A stretch of DNA of 64,000 nucleotides from DAHUXN01 sp963811805 (lineage in GTDB: Bacteria; Acidobacteriota; Terriglobia; Acidiferrales; UBA7541). The stretch lies in NCBI GenBank assembly GCA_963811805.1, contig CAWESU010000002.1, positions 434,001 through 498,000 of the forward strand, given 5' to 3'. This document shows positions 1 to 8,989 of this stretch, piece after piece (the first letter of the stretch is position 1; each line of letters begins with the position of its first letter). The translations under genes were made by a program, and so were the position numbers. The notes beneath the pieces are model-generated. The model searched no databases. It was not told the origin of the DNA and worked only from the letters and a program-made list of their open reading frames with translations.

Positions 1-131
1 GCACGATCCTGAATGCCGCTCCCGAATACGAAGATTGCCAGCGCATCGCCGTGCAGAAAGGCGTTCCGCTCAAGCAGGTGCTCTCGGCTGCCAATTTCCA
101 TTTTCAGAAACTGGGCGAATCGCCGAAATAG
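1..131 (+). CDS. larC: C-terminal end of a LarC-like nickel insertion protein (partial)
   Basis: The gene enters from the left edge and only its last 42 codons are present (frame starting at base 3, TAG at 129-131). The readable tail contains NAAPEYEDC followed by GVPLKQVL. That pattern matches my memory of the C-terminus of LarC, the CTP-dependent nickel chelatase that loads nickel into the pincer cofactor of lactate racemase-type enzymes. No catalytic part is visible, so the name rests on a short motif. The metG start lies 46 bp downstream on the same strand. Confidence 0.5.
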   Translation, partial: TILNAAPEYEDCQRIAVQKGVPLKQVLSAANFHFQKLGESPK

Positions 132-177
132 CGCCATGACAATACTCACGTGATCAAATTCACATGACCAAATTGAA

Positions 178-2181
178 ATGACCCAAGCCTCAACCAAGCC
201 GAAATTCTACTTAACCACGCCCATCTACTACGTCAACGCCCGCCCGCATCTCGGCCACACCTACACCAGCGTTGTCGCCGACACCATCGCCCGCTACAAA
301 CGCATGTGCGGCTTCGACGTCGTCTGCCTCACCGGCACCGACGAACACGGCGAGAAGGTTGAACGCGCAGCCAAAGCTGCAGGCGTGACCCCGCTCGCAT
401 TCGCCGATCGTATTTCCGCCGAATACCGCGCGCTCTGGCAGGAACTCGATCTGCCCTTCGATCGTTTCATTCGCACCACCGAGCCGCGCCACGAACGCGC
501 CGTGCAAATGCTCTGCCGCAAAGCGCAAGATCGCGGCTACATTTATAAAGGCAGCTACGAAGGCCAGTATTGCGTCTTCGACGAGATGTTCGTCGACGAG
601 CCGCTCCCCGGAAATCTTTGCCCCGAATGCAAACGCCCCACCGAGCGCGTCCGCGAAGAAAATTATTTCTTCAAGCTCTCCGCGTTCCAGGATCGCCTGC
701 TCGAACTTTACGAAAAGCAGCCCGATTTCATTCAGCCAGACACGCGCCGCAACGAAGTTCTCGCCTTCGTCCGCGGCGGCCTGCGCGATCTTTCCATCAG
801 CCGCACTTCTTTCAAGTGGGGCATTCCGTTTCCCGCGGACGACAAGCACATCTTCTACGTCTGGTATGACGCGCTCACCAGTTACATGACCGGCGTCGGT
901 TACGCCGAGGACGAATTGCAATTCGAGCGTTACTGGCCCGCCGATCTGCATCTCGTCGGTAAAGAAATCCTGCGCTTTCACGCCGTCTACTGGCCCGCAT
1001 TCCTCATGGCCGCCGACGAGCCTTTGCCCAAACAGATCTTCGCCCACGGCTGGTGGCTCTTCGCCGACGAAAAAATGTCCAAGTCCCGCGGCAACATGCA
1101 ATATCCGCAGCCCATCGCCCGCGTTCTTGGCGTCGACGCGCTTCGTTATTTCCTGCTGCGCGAAATGGTCTTCGGCCAGGATGGCAATTTCAGCCGCGAC
1201 TCGCTTCTCACGCGCTACAACGCCGACCTCGCCAACGGCCTCGGCAATCTTGCCAGCCGCACGCTCACCATGATCCAGACGTATCTCGGCGGCCGCGTCC
1301 CCGCGCGCAATCTCCACGAAGAAAACGACCGCGACAGGGAAGTCGCCGCCCTCAAGGAAACCGTCTGCGAAGAAGTCAGCGCCTACTACGACTCGTACGA
1401 TTTTTCTCGCGTCCTTGATTCCACCTGGGGCCTCATCGCCGAAGTCGACAAATATCTCGTCGAATTCCAGCCCTGGGTCCTCGTCAAGGAAAAATCCAAG
1501 TGGGGCCGCCTCGAAACCGTTCTTTACACCGCGTACGACGTCCTCTGCACCGTCACGCGCCTCGCCCATCCCGTCATTCCGCACGCCACGCAAAAAATCT
1601 GGGAGCAGCTCGGCTACAGCACGCCGCTCGAAGCCCAATCTCTTTCGTCCGGCTGGTGGAAGGAGCAGAGACTCGCATCTCAAGTTGGCAGTCCCGAGGC
1701 CGTGTTTCCGCGTGTGGATAAAAAAGAAGCATTCGAAAGGATCGAAACCATGGAAGAGGAAATTCGCAATCCTGCCGCCGCGCAAGCCGCCGCTGCGGCT
1801 GCCGCTGGTTCATCCGGAACGTCGCCCGGCGCGCCCGCGCCGCCAACCACGCCCAAAATCGGCATCGAGGATTTCGCCAAGGTCGAAATGCGCGTCGGCG
1901 TCATCAAATCCGCCGAACGCGTCGCTGGCGCCGACAAACTGCTCAAGCTCCTCGTCGACATCGGCGACGAAGTCCGCCAGGTCGTCGCCGGAATCGCCAC
2001 CGCCTACACGCCCGAACAAGTCATCGGCAAAAAAGTCGTGGTCGTCGCCAATCTCGCGCCTCGCAAACTTCGCGGCGTCGAATCCAACGGCATGATCGTC
2101 GCCGCCTCCGTCGGCCCCGAAGGCAAGCCCGTCCTCTGCACCTTCACTGAGGACGTTCCCCCCGGCGCCCGCCTCAAATAG
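178..2181 (+). CDS. metG: Methionyl-tRNA synthetase with C-terminal tRNA-binding domain
   Basis: Cytoplasmic class I aminoacyl-tRNA synthetase that charges tRNA-Met; 667 aa. The ATP-binding HIGH motif is HLGH at residues 24-27 and the second signature KMSKS is at 299-303. One zinc-knuckle CxxC is at C148-C151; the other knuckle seems reduced, because only a single Cys (in YCVF) precedes it. An Ala/Pro-rich linker around 530-560 joins the anticodon-binding domain to an EMAP-II/Arc1p-like tRNA-binding domain (about 561-667, beginning IGIEDFAKVEMRVG). That domain is typical of the long dimeric form of bacterial MetRS. No T-box-like leader is visible in the short upstream spacer. Confidence 0.97.
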   Translation: MTQASTKPKFYLTTPIYYVNARPHLGHTYTSVVADTIARYKRMCGFDVVCLTGTDEHGEKVERAAKAAGVTPLAFADRISAEYRALWQELDLPFDRFIRTTEPRHERAVQMLCRKAQDRGYIYKGSYEGQYCVFDEMFVDEPLPGNLCPECKRPTERVREENYFFKLSAFQDRLLELYEKQPDFIQPDTRRNEVLAFVRGGLRDLSISRTSFKWGIPFPADDKHIFYVWYDALTSYMTGVGYAEDELQFERYWPADLHLVGKEILRFHAVYWPAFLMAADEPLPKQIFAHGWWLFADEKMSKSRGNMQYPQPIARVLGVDALRYFLLREMVFGQDGNFSRDSLLTRYNADLANGLGNLASRTLTMIQTYLGGRVPARNLHEENDRDREVAALKETVCEEVSAYYDSYDFSRVLDSTWGLIAEVDKYLVEFQPWVLVKEKSKWGRLETVLYTAYDVLCTVTRLAHPVIPHATQKIWEQLGYSTPLEAQSLSSGWWKEQRLASQVGSPEAVFPRVDKKEAFERIETMEEEIRNPAAAQAAAAAAAGSSGTSPGAPAPPTTPKIGIEDFAKVEMRVGVIKSAERVAGADKLLKLLVDIGDEVRQVVAGIATAYTPEQVIGKKVVVVANLAPRKLRGVESNGMIVAASVGPEGKPVLCTFTEDVPPGARLK

Positions 2182-2210
2182 CGGAATGGCGGAGCGTTGA
2201 GCGCAATGCT

Positions 2211-2594
2211 ATGGGAACGGAAGTGAAAATGGACTTGAGTTCGCGGGCTCGTTACATTGTTGCTTCCACGCTTGCTTTTTCCGCAATCGTCATCGCCCTA
2301 GTCGGCATCGCATCGAACTTGCCGACCGTACCTGTCCTGATTCTCAGCTTTATTCTGCTCTTCCTCGCCATCGTAAGCCTGAACTGCCGGCGGCTCTTGA
2401 AGGAACGGGAGACCGGCCTTTGGTTGTTCCTCATGATCGGTCTGCTGTTCTTGGGTGGCGGTGCTCTGGGCCTAACGAGATCGTTTCAAGAGAATTGGCA
2501 ATGGATGGATCGGTTACCATTGGCAGTACCGCTTTTGCTAGGCGTTTTTACAATTTGGTTCACATTGAAAGCTAGACCAAAACCTGGGCGTTAA
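2211..2594 (+). CDS. Small membrane protein of unknown function
   Basis: A 127-aa protein with four predicted hydrophobic segments (roughly residues 15-35, 38-56, 70-90 and 103-120) and short charged loops containing CRRLLKERE. It ends in a basic tail. ATG codons at 2211 and 2229 are both possible starts. Base composition is lower in GC and codon use less biased than in metG and tatD on either side, which suggests a recent or weakly expressed gene. I do not recognise the family. Confidence 0.6.
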   Translation: MGTEVKMDLSSRARYIVASTLAFSAIVIALVGIASNLPTVPVLILSFILLFLAIVSLNCRRLLKERETGLWLFLMIGLLFLGGGALGLTRSFQENWQWMDRLPLAVPLLLGVFTIWFTLKARPKPGR

Positions 2595-2617
2595 CGGCGG
2601 GAATAAGGAACCTCCTT

Positions 2618-3400
2618 TTGCACATCATCGACTCCCACGCCCATCTCGAATTCCCCCAGTTCGACGCCGACCGCGACGAAATGCTCGCACGCGCCCGCGA
2701 CGCCGGCGTGCAAACCATCCTCGCCATCGGCAGCGGCACCGCCACCGATCGTCTCGACGTCGCCATTCCTTTCGCCGAAAAATACGACTGGATCTACGCC
2801 ACTGTCGGCGTCCATCCTCACGAATCCAAGCTTGCCACCGAAGAATGGTTCGCCGAACTCTCCCGCCTCGCCAAACATCCTCGCGTCCTCGCCTGGGGCG
2901 AAATCGGACTCGATTATTTTTACGATCATTCTCCTCGCGACGTGCAGCAAAATGTCTTTCGTCGCCAGCTTTCCCTCGCCCGCGAAGCCCATCTGCCCAT
3001 CATTATTCATTGCCGCGACGCCTGGCCCGATTGCCTCCGCATCCTCGACGAAGAAAATTGGCACGCCTCCAATCTCGGTGGTATTTTTCACTGTTTCACC
3101 GGCTCGCTCGCCGACGCCCAGCGCGGCCTTGACACGGGCTTCCTCGTTTCGTTCTCCTGCAACGTCACCTACCCCAAAATGTCCCATCTCCTCCAGGTCG
3201 CCGCCGCCCTCCCCCTCGACCGCATCCTCCTCGAGACCGATTCGCCCTTTCTTCCGCCCCAGGCCATCCGCGGCAAACGCAACGAGCCCTCGAACGTCAT
3301 CGAGGTAGCGCGCGCCTTGTCGAATGTGAGAAACTTACCTCCGGAAGAGATTGCGCTGGCCACGGCGGAAAACTTCCGCCGCTTTTTCCGGCTGGCTTGA
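2618..3400 (+). CDS. tatD: TatD-family metal-dependent DNase
   Basis: A 260-aa TIM-barrel hydrolase of the TatD/YcfH family (3'-5' DNA exonuclease or phosphodiesterase, cytoplasmic). Metal-ligand motifs appear in order: the HxH of DSHAHLEF at residues 5-12, the Glu of WGEIGLDY, His in IHCRDAW, His in FHCFTG and Asp in LLETDSPF. The start is TTG at 2618, giving the canonical N-terminus MHIIDSHAHL; no upstream ATG fits. It follows the small membrane protein by 23 bp and precedes the polyprenyl synthase by 36 bp. YcfH-type genes often lie near metG, as here. Confidence 0.92.
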   Translation: MHIIDSHAHLEFPQFDADRDEMLARARDAGVQTILAIGSGTATDRLDVAIPFAEKYDWIYATVGVHPHESKLATEEWFAELSRLAKHPRVLAWGEIGLDYFYDHSPRDVQQNVFRRQLSLAREAHLPIIIHCRDAWPDCLRILDEENWHASNLGGIFHCFTGSLADAQRGLDTGFLVSFSCNVTYPKMSHLLQVAAALPLDRILLETDSPFLPPQAIRGKRNEPSNVIEVARALSNVRNLPPEEIALATAENFRRFFRLA

Positions 3401-3436
3401 TCTCGTGGTCGTCTCGTAAGTAGTTTCATCGTTGGC

Positions 3437-4510
3437 GTGGAGGCCGACATCGCTGTCCTGACCGTTCGCGAGATGTTCGATCTGGTCCGCGACGACCTTG
3501 CGCTCGTCGAGCGCGAAATCGCCGTGCAGACCGGCGAGGCCATTCAGCCCATCGCCGAAATCGGCAGCTATCTCCGCGAAGGCGGCGGCAAGCGCCTGCG
3601 CCCCGCTTTGCTGTTGCTCGCCGCTGGGGCCTGCGGTTACCAGGGAACCGGTGCGGTGTCCCTCGGCGCCGTCGTCGAGATGATCCACAGCGCCACGCTC
3701 GTTCACGACGACGTCATCGACGGCGCGAACACCCGCCGCGGCCGTCCTTCCACCAACGCCCGCTGGGGCAATCACATGAGCGTCCTCGCCGGCGACTGGC
3801 TCTACATGCAATCCTTCAAGGTCGCTCTGCAAGAGCGCGATTTCACCATTCTCGACATCCTCATCGGCCTCACCCAAAACATGGTCGAAGGCGAGCTGCT
3901 CCAGCTCACCTGCCTCAATCGCATCGATCTCACCGAGTCCGAAGCCGCTGACCTTTCCTATCGCAAGACCGCCTGCCTTTTCAGCGGTTGCGCGGAACTT
4001 GGTGCCGTCCTCGCCGGTTCTAGCGATTCCACGCGCCGCGCTCTCGCCGAATATGGCCTGCAAGCCGGCCTCGCTTTTCAGCTTGTTGACGATTTGCTGG
4101 ACTTCACCGCTTCATCGGAAAAACTGGGCAAGCCTGTCCTCAGCGATCTGAAGGAAGGGAAAGTAACTCTGCCGCTCATCTTCGCTCTGCGAAATGGCGC
4201 ACAAAATACAGCATTGCAAGCCGCTGCCGGACAGAACGGCGGCAGCTCCGACCGGCCTCACGATGGTCGCGACGGTCGCGCCGCCAGCCGCGAACTCGTC
4301 GCCACAGTTCTCCGCGAAAAGGGTTTTCAGTCAGTCCGCCCCGAGCAAATCACTTCGCTCGTCCGCGACTCCGGCGCGCTCGAACATTCCCGACACCTCG
4401 CCGTCGACTACGCCAATCGCGCCAAGGAAAGCCTCAGCGTCCTCAAGGATTCCGACTTCCGCCGCGCCCTTCTCGCCATCCCTGACTTCGTCCTCGACCG
4501 CGAAAGCTGA
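3437..4510 (+). CDS. Trans-isoprenyl diphosphate synthase (octaprenyl/heptaprenyl type)
   Basis: A 357-aa all-helical prenyltransferase that condenses isopentenyl diphosphate onto an allylic diphosphate, supplying quinone side chains. The first Asp-rich motif is DDVID at residues 91-95, followed by GxxxRRGRP-type context. The second is DDLLD at 218-222. The GTG start at 3437 fits the usual N-terminus. Between about 255 and 290 there is a Gly/Ala/Asp-rich insertion (AQNTALQAAAGQNGG onward) that most family members lack; it probably forms a surface loop. Chain-length specificity cannot be read with certainty. It is the last gene of the metG-tatD run. Confidence 0.9.
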   Translation: MEADIAVLTVREMFDLVRDDLALVEREIAVQTGEAIQPIAEIGSYLREGGGKRLRPALLLLAAGACGYQGTGAVSLGAVVEMIHSATLVHDDVIDGANTRRGRPSTNARWGNHMSVLAGDWLYMQSFKVALQERDFTILDILIGLTQNMVEGELLQLTCLNRIDLTESEAADLSYRKTACLFSGCAELGAVLAGSSDSTRRALAEYGLQAGLAFQLVDDLLDFTASSEKLGKPVLSDLKEGKVTLPLIFALRNGAQNTALQAAAGQNGGSSDRPHDGRDGRAASRELVATVLREKGFQSVRPEQITSLVRDSGALEHSRHLAVDYANRAKESLSVLKDSDFRRALLAIPDFVLDRES

Positions 4511-4514
4511 CGCC

Positions 4515-4760
4515 GTTTTTTGGCGTCATCCTGAGGGCCGCTGTTTTCGGCCCGAAGGATCTGCTTTTTCATTTCGCCTTTCGCGGTCATCCTGAGCGAA
4601 GCGAAGGATCTACTTCTGTTTTTTTGCCGTCATCCTGCTTGCGCTGAACCTTTTGCGTGAAGTGAGGAGCGCATTTCGAAGCGAAGGATCTGCTTTTGTT
4701 TTTGGCGTCGTCCTGCCTGCACCGAGTGTTTTCCGTGAGGCGAGCCGCGCTCCTTCGCGA
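4515..4760 (+). repeat. Cluster of four degenerate intergenic repeats (GTCATCCTGAGCG...GAAGGATCT type)
   Basis: Between two convergent genes lie four tandem, diverged units that begin GTCATCCTG or GTCGTCCTG; three of the four end GAAGGATCT. They lie near 4524-4565, 4585-4613, 4628-4695 and 4703-4765. Inner parts differ and are often self-complementary (GGGCCG / CGGCCC at 4535-4553). Another unit is at 22393-22420 and a variant at 17639-17690. I recall such elements as common in Acidobacteriota intergenic DNA. Function is unknown; they resemble REP/BIME elements. Confidence 0.75.
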
Positions 4761-4765
4761 CCCTG

Positions 4766-5149
4766 CTATTTGGTGTGCAGATACTGGATAAGCTCGTTCA
4801 CTTCCTCGCTGTCCAGCGTGTTCTGAAACGGGGGCATGATCCCCCGCCCGTGGAGAATTACGTTCCGTAACTCCTCATCGGTCGCTGGCGCACCGCTCGG
4901 AAGCGTCTTGCGCCGGAACAGCCCACTCAATTGCGGCGGTTTCGTAGCAAGCTGCAAGTCCGTTGCTTCATGGCACGCGGCACAGGCGCTCTCGTACACG
5001 CTCTGCCCTTCGGCCACGGTCTGCGTTCTGGCGCGGGCGTTCCCAGCCTCAATCCAAAAGTACACAAGGCACCCAACCACCGCCACTATCCCCAGCGTGG
5101 AAAACCAAAAGCGGGGAAGCTTGCGTTTGTTCATTTTCCTTCTTCGCAT
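4766..5149 (-). CDS. Small membrane-anchored cytochrome c
   Basis: A 127-aa single-haem cytochrome c. One N-terminal membrane segment (FWFSTLGIVAVVGCLVYFW, about residues 14-32) is followed by the haem-binding CAACH motif at 56-60 and a distal Met in the segment GRGIMPPF. This is the class I mono-haem layout, facing the periplasm. A second in-frame ATG (MNKRK, start 5134) is an equally good start. It is the last gene of the leftward cluster, 25 bp after the Sco-like gene, so it may be the electron partner of that protein or of a terminal oxidase. Confidence 0.88.
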   Translation of the reverse strand: MRRRKMNKRKLPRFWFSTLGIVAVVGCLVYFWIEAGNARARTQTVAEGQSVYESACAACHEATDLQLATKPPQLSGLFRRKTLPSGAPATDEELRNVILHGRGIMPPFQNTLDSEEVNELIQYLHTK

Positions 5150-5174
5150 CCCTTCTCACCCTTGTGTTTGCCGT

Positions 5175-6031
5175 TCACGATGCTGCTTTCTTCATCGCTG
5201 CGACGACGTCAGACACCTTCCAGTCGTTGTCTGGCCACGTCTGCTCAACCGTTCCGTTCGGACCAAGCAGAATCGTGTTCAGGCTGTGCGTGATCTGGTT
5301 GTTCTGTTCGTAATAGACAAGCCCAAAGCCGGACGCCAGTTTTTTCAGATCCGCGGGACTGGTCGATACGAAATCCCACTGGGCAAAGCCCGACGCGTCG
5401 CCCTTCAAGTACGCGAGTCCATACTTTCGCAGCACGGGAGCGGTATCGTACGTTGGGTCCAGCGTGACGCTCAGCAAATGGGTTTTTTTGTAAATGGACG
5501 GAGTTTCAGCGAGCATGTTGTGAATTTCAACAAACTCGCTGGTGATCAACGGACAAAATCTGGGGAACGGGCACCGCGTGTAAATGAACGTCACCAGCAC
5601 TGCCTTGCCCTTGAAGTCGGACAGATGCAGCGTCTTGCCGTCCTGATCCACCATCGGGACGTCCGGCACCTTGTCCCCCGGCTGCAGTTGCCGCCCCTGC
5701 GTTCCCCCAACAGTGCCTCGTTTGCTCTCGTCCGTGACAACGAGGTGTTCCAGCCAGTAGTTGTTGTTCCTGTCCACAACCACGTCGGCTCGAATCCGAT
5801 CCCCCGGCTGAACCTGTCCAAGCCCCTGCGGATCCTTCACCGTGTAGTTCATCGTCATCGCCGGCATGAAGCGGGAATGTCGTCGTTAGCCACGGTGAGC
5901 ATCCCTCCGGACTCATCCTTCGCCAGCACTTCCCCCGTAAGTGTGTAGTGTTTGGTTGATCTTCGACAGCCGCCAATAACCAACAATCCTGCCAACAAAA
6001 AAGCTTTCCCGTACCCCACTCTCCGTTTCAT
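5175..6031 (-). pseudogene. CusF-Sco1/SenC fusion lipoprotein interrupted by one frameshift
   Basis: Reading from ATG 6031 gives a lipoprotein signal (lipobox VIGGC, Cys22) and the start of a CusF-like copper domain, ending at a stop at 5855-5857. The next frame resumes at about 5870 with FMPAMTMNY, the rest of the CusF fold. It then gives a Sco1/SenC thioredoxin-fold domain with C-P-F-P-R-F-C and the conserved His of THSLNTILLG. One missing base near 5868-5874 (CCCGCTTC where CCCGGCTTC is expected) explains everything. Sco proteins deliver copper to the CuA site of cytochrome oxidase. The Cys pair is two residues wider than the usual CxxxC. It is either a real lesion or a sequencing error; the rest of the sequence looks under selection. 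Confidence 0.82.
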
Positions 6032-6055
6032 GGCGAATATTCCTTGGTCTCCCGT

Positions 6056-8335
6056 TTAATAGTTGAACCTATATCGAAACTCTCCGTAAATCTCCCGCGG
6101 CTCGTTCCAGTGAAATCCGCCGAACGTCAGGCTGTTGTCCAGTTGCACCAGACGGTTTGCCACGTTCAGCGCCGTCACTGAAACGCTGTATTTCTCGGCA
6201 AAGTCTTTCCCGAGCGAAACATCAAACGTGGTATGGCTCGGCAGATACGGCCCCGGATACTGCGCCTGTGGTGTTCCGTACAATCCGTTAACGAATCCCG
6301 ACCCGTAGTACACGTTCGTCGCCGCATACGTCTCCCACGGCAGGTTCGCATTGAAGCCCAAATTCAATGTGTTCCTCTGATCATGGTCCACCGGCGAATA
6401 CCCGGGAGTCCCAAAGCATGTTGGGTCCGAGGGGGGACAGATCAGCCCTCCCGTAACCGGCGCGGTTGCCTGCGCGATTTGATTCGCATACGCCAGATGG
6501 AATTGCCCGCGATGCCACAGCCTGGGCGACCGCAGCGTCAGCTCCCACCCTTGGATCAACGCCGCATCCCACGTGATCGGCCAGAAGATGTTCGACTCTC
6601 CGATGTTGTTATGATCCAGCCAATTCGTCGCCCGCGTTTCGTAGTTGTCCGCGTCCAGAGTCCACCCGCGGTAGGGAATCGTCACTCCAATCTGGAACTC
6701 CTTGTCCCGCTCGCCATGCAGCGGCGCGAATGCAAAATCCTGGCTGCCCGCCAGGCCCTGCAGCGCGCCCGTTGCCGTCACCAGCGGCGGCGCTTGGTAG
6801 TAGTAGCCGTAGAATCCGCGAAACACCCAATTCAGTTTCGGCACTCTCAAGGTAGCGCCAAACCGCGGGTCCGTTGCGCTCTCCGATATCGACGCATCAA
6901 AGTTCGTTTGTCGCAGCCCCGCGATAAACGTAAACCATTGGTTCACTTTGATCTTGTCGTCGATGAATTCCGCGGACAGCCCTCCCGTCACCCCAATCGA
7001 AGACGCCGGAAAGTTCTGGCTCCCGTCCGTGAACACGTTATTGAAGTAGTTGTACTGGTGTTGCGCAAATCCGTACACCCCGCCTTCAATGTCGTTTCTG
7101 TCGATGATCGTGTTGAACGACGCCTGCGCTCCTCCGTAATTCGCCGCCTGATTTACGTTCGAGATCGCCGGATAATCGTTCGGCCCGCCTTCATAATCCG
7201 CGCTGTTGTAGTGATAAAACGGCGAAACGGTCAGCACCGTATTCGAATTGAACGTGTGCACCCACGAAAAAACCACGTAGCCATCCGGCTCGCGTTCCGA
7301 ATCCCGCAGGCCGTAACTGGGCGTGATCTGATTTCCCGTCGAATTCGGATCTGGGTCGATGGGAATCTGGTAATAATCCTGTCGCAGCGAACCCACCACC
7401 CGCAATTGGTCCTTGGCATCCAGGTTGTAGATGATCGATCCAAATCCTCCGTACCCGTTGTCCGCGTCGTGAACCACTTGCGGAATCGGCGTCTGCAGCC
7501 CGTAATTGCTGCGATTTCCATTCAGGCTGAAGTAGTACGCCAGCCGCTCCGTGTGTCCTCCGCAGCCGACCTGATCATCCGTTTGGTAGAAATTCCCCAC
7601 GGTCACGTCCAGATCGCAGTCCCTGTTGAATTCGAAACCGTTCTTCGGCACGATGTTGAACATCCCGTACGTCCGGTCCCCGTAATCGGCGTCGTAGCTG
7701 CCTCGCAGCACTTCCAGATAATCAATGTCTTTGGGGTCAATCTGCGGCCCCAGGTTGCTCGCGATGTTCGTGTTGGGAATTGGCACGCCGTCAATCAGCC
7801 AGTCCACCTGATGCCCTCCGCGCATGTGCAACATGTCATGCGTCACATACGCCGCCGGCACGTAATCGGTAATCATCTCCATGCCGTTGGTCAGGTCCGC
7901 TCCGGGAGTTTCTTGAATCTGTTCGCGGTCCAGCATCGTCGTCGGCGTCACTGTATCCATCGGGGCCGCTTCTGGCGTTGCCGACACAACCACGCGTTGG
8001 CTCACGCCCGCGATCGCCAGCTCAAGATGCAGCACCGCCGACGTGTCCGACTCGAGAGTGATCGACTCTTGCGTCTGGCTGAACCCCGACGCTACCGCCG
8101 TCACCGTGTAATCCCCGAACGGCACCGCCGGAAACGAAAATTCGCCATTTGCATCCGTTTTTTCCGTTCGCGACCAATCCGAATTCGCCGACTTGATCTC
8201 CACCGTCGCGCCCACAATCGGCCTGTGCTGCGGGTCATGCACCACTCCCCGCACCGTCCCAAAAACAACCGCAAACGCCAGCCCCGCGCACAGGAAAACA
8301 ACCAGAGCAAAGAAAACGCATCGCAGCACTCTCAT
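6056..8335 (-). CDS. TonB-dependent outer-membrane receptor with carboxypeptidase-regulatory domain
   Basis: A 759-aa protein: signal peptide (residues 1-22), a CarboxypepD_reg beta-sandwich (about 25-110, GTVRGVVHDPQHRPIVGATV), a plug domain (about 120-230, with LHMRGGHQVDWLIDGVPI), then a beta-barrel ending in FRYRFNY with the aromatic C-terminus typical of BamA substrates. It is shorter than the roughly 1000-aa Oar-like receptors usual in Acidobacteriota. It lies 24 bp upstream of the CusF-Sco gene and is clearly co-transcribed with it, so copper or a copper chelate is the likely ligand. The ligand assignment is inference from context only. Confidence 0.93.
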   Translation of the reverse strand: MRVLRCVFFALVVFLCAGLAFAVVFGTVRGVVHDPQHRPIVGATVEIKSANSDWSRTEKTDANGEFSFPAVPFGDYTVTAVASGFSQTQESITLESDTSAVLHLELAIAGVSQRVVVSATPEAAPMDTVTPTTMLDREQIQETPGADLTNGMEMITDYVPAAYVTHDMLHMRGGHQVDWLIDGVPIPNTNIASNLGPQIDPKDIDYLEVLRGSYDADYGDRTYGMFNIVPKNGFEFNRDCDLDVTVGNFYQTDDQVGCGGHTERLAYYFSLNGNRSNYGLQTPIPQVVHDADNGYGGFGSIIYNLDAKDQLRVVGSLRQDYYQIPIDPDPNSTGNQITPSYGLRDSEREPDGYVVFSWVHTFNSNTVLTVSPFYHYNSADYEGGPNDYPAISNVNQAANYGGAQASFNTIIDRNDIEGGVYGFAQHQYNYFNNVFTDGSQNFPASSIGVTGGLSAEFIDDKIKVNQWFTFIAGLRQTNFDASISESATDPRFGATLRVPKLNWVFRGFYGYYYQAPPLVTATGALQGLAGSQDFAFAPLHGERDKEFQIGVTIPYRGWTLDADNYETRATNWLDHNNIGESNIFWPITWDAALIQGWELTLRSPRLWHRGQFHLAYANQIAQATAPVTGGLICPPSDPTCFGTPGYSPVDHDQRNTLNLGFNANLPWETYAATNVYYGSGFVNGLYGTPQAQYPGPYLPSHTTFDVSLGKDFAEKYSVSVTALNVANRLVQLDNSLTFGGFHWNEPREIYGEFRYRFNY

Positions 8336-8524
8336 ACCAAGGCCTCCTTGGCCAAAGTTTTCTGAATTTCTATTTCGTCGCTGATCGGTTGCCCACGATT
8401 TCCGTCGCGGCGGTTGCGTCGCGGTCGTCTGCTCGAAGAAGTCACGCCAGCCGCGCGTTAAACACGCCCATTCATCGCGGCTTTCGCCGCCTGTTTGTGT
8501 TCTCGACGAGTTATTGCGGAAGGC

Positions 8525-8881
8525 TTACGACCTGGGAGGTTGGAACGGAGGAGGGAAGTATCCTGCAGAATCCGAAACTGCGGCGGCCGGCGAAATCGCC
8601 CGCGTCGCCTTAAGCCCCGGCAACTGCACGCCCGCGCTCAGTTGAAACGGCGCAATCGGTGCCGCCAGTCCATAATCCGGCGTCGCCTGCGAATTGCGGC
8701 ACATCGTGCACATCGCCATGCCGCGCCCCGAGTGGCTGCAATCCATCTTCATCGCGTGCCGCCCGCGGCAGCACGCCATCATGCACTCCTGCGGCGAGCA
8801 CGCATATCCACGCGCCACCAACGCCAACGGCACGGCCAGCAGTGCCACAATCAAGCTCGCAGCTTGTATCCGCCGCATCAT
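8525..8881 (-). CDS. Exported Cys/Met/His-rich small protein, candidate copper binder
   Basis: A 118-aa protein from ATG 8881 (8893 and GTG 8908 also possible). A hydrophobic signal segment (SLIVALLAVPLALVA) precedes a dense metal-ligand stretch of about 40 residues containing ECMMACCRGRH, MKMDCSH and GMAMCTMC. That is seven Cys plus many Met and His. The remainder is low-complexity and ends in a Pro-rich tail (FPPPFQPP). It lies 189 bp upstream of the TonB receptor in the same orientation. Cys/Met clusters of this sort bind Cu(I) in known chaperones. I do not recognise a named family; function is inferred from composition and neighbours. Confidence 0.72.
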   Translation of the reverse strand: MMRRIQAASLIVALLAVPLALVARGYACSPQECMMACCRGRHAMKMDCSHSGRGMAMCTMCRNSQATPDYGLAAPIAPFQLSAGVQLPGLKATRAISPAAAVSDSAGYFPPPFQPPRS

Positions 8882-8989
8882 TCGTGCGTCCATCCTAGCA
8901 CACACCACTCTGCCTCACATACGCTCTTCCCGTCTCAATCGGATTCCCTCGGTCCTTAATGTTGTACGTTCCTCGAGCCTGGGCAGAAT

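Noticed and set aside
145..177. Short TCACGTGATCAAAT / TCACATGACCAAAT repeat before metG considered as a regulatory element
   Set aside because: Too short and without T-box or riboswitch features; may be chance similarity.
211..1785. Long open frame antisense to metG (524 codons)
   Set aside because: Shadow of a high-GC gene; the sense strand has all MetRS motifs and the antisense product is low-complexity.
6233..8365. 710-codon open frame antisense to the TonB receptor
   Set aside because: Arg/Val/His-rich product without domain features; the opposite strand encodes a well-supported receptor.
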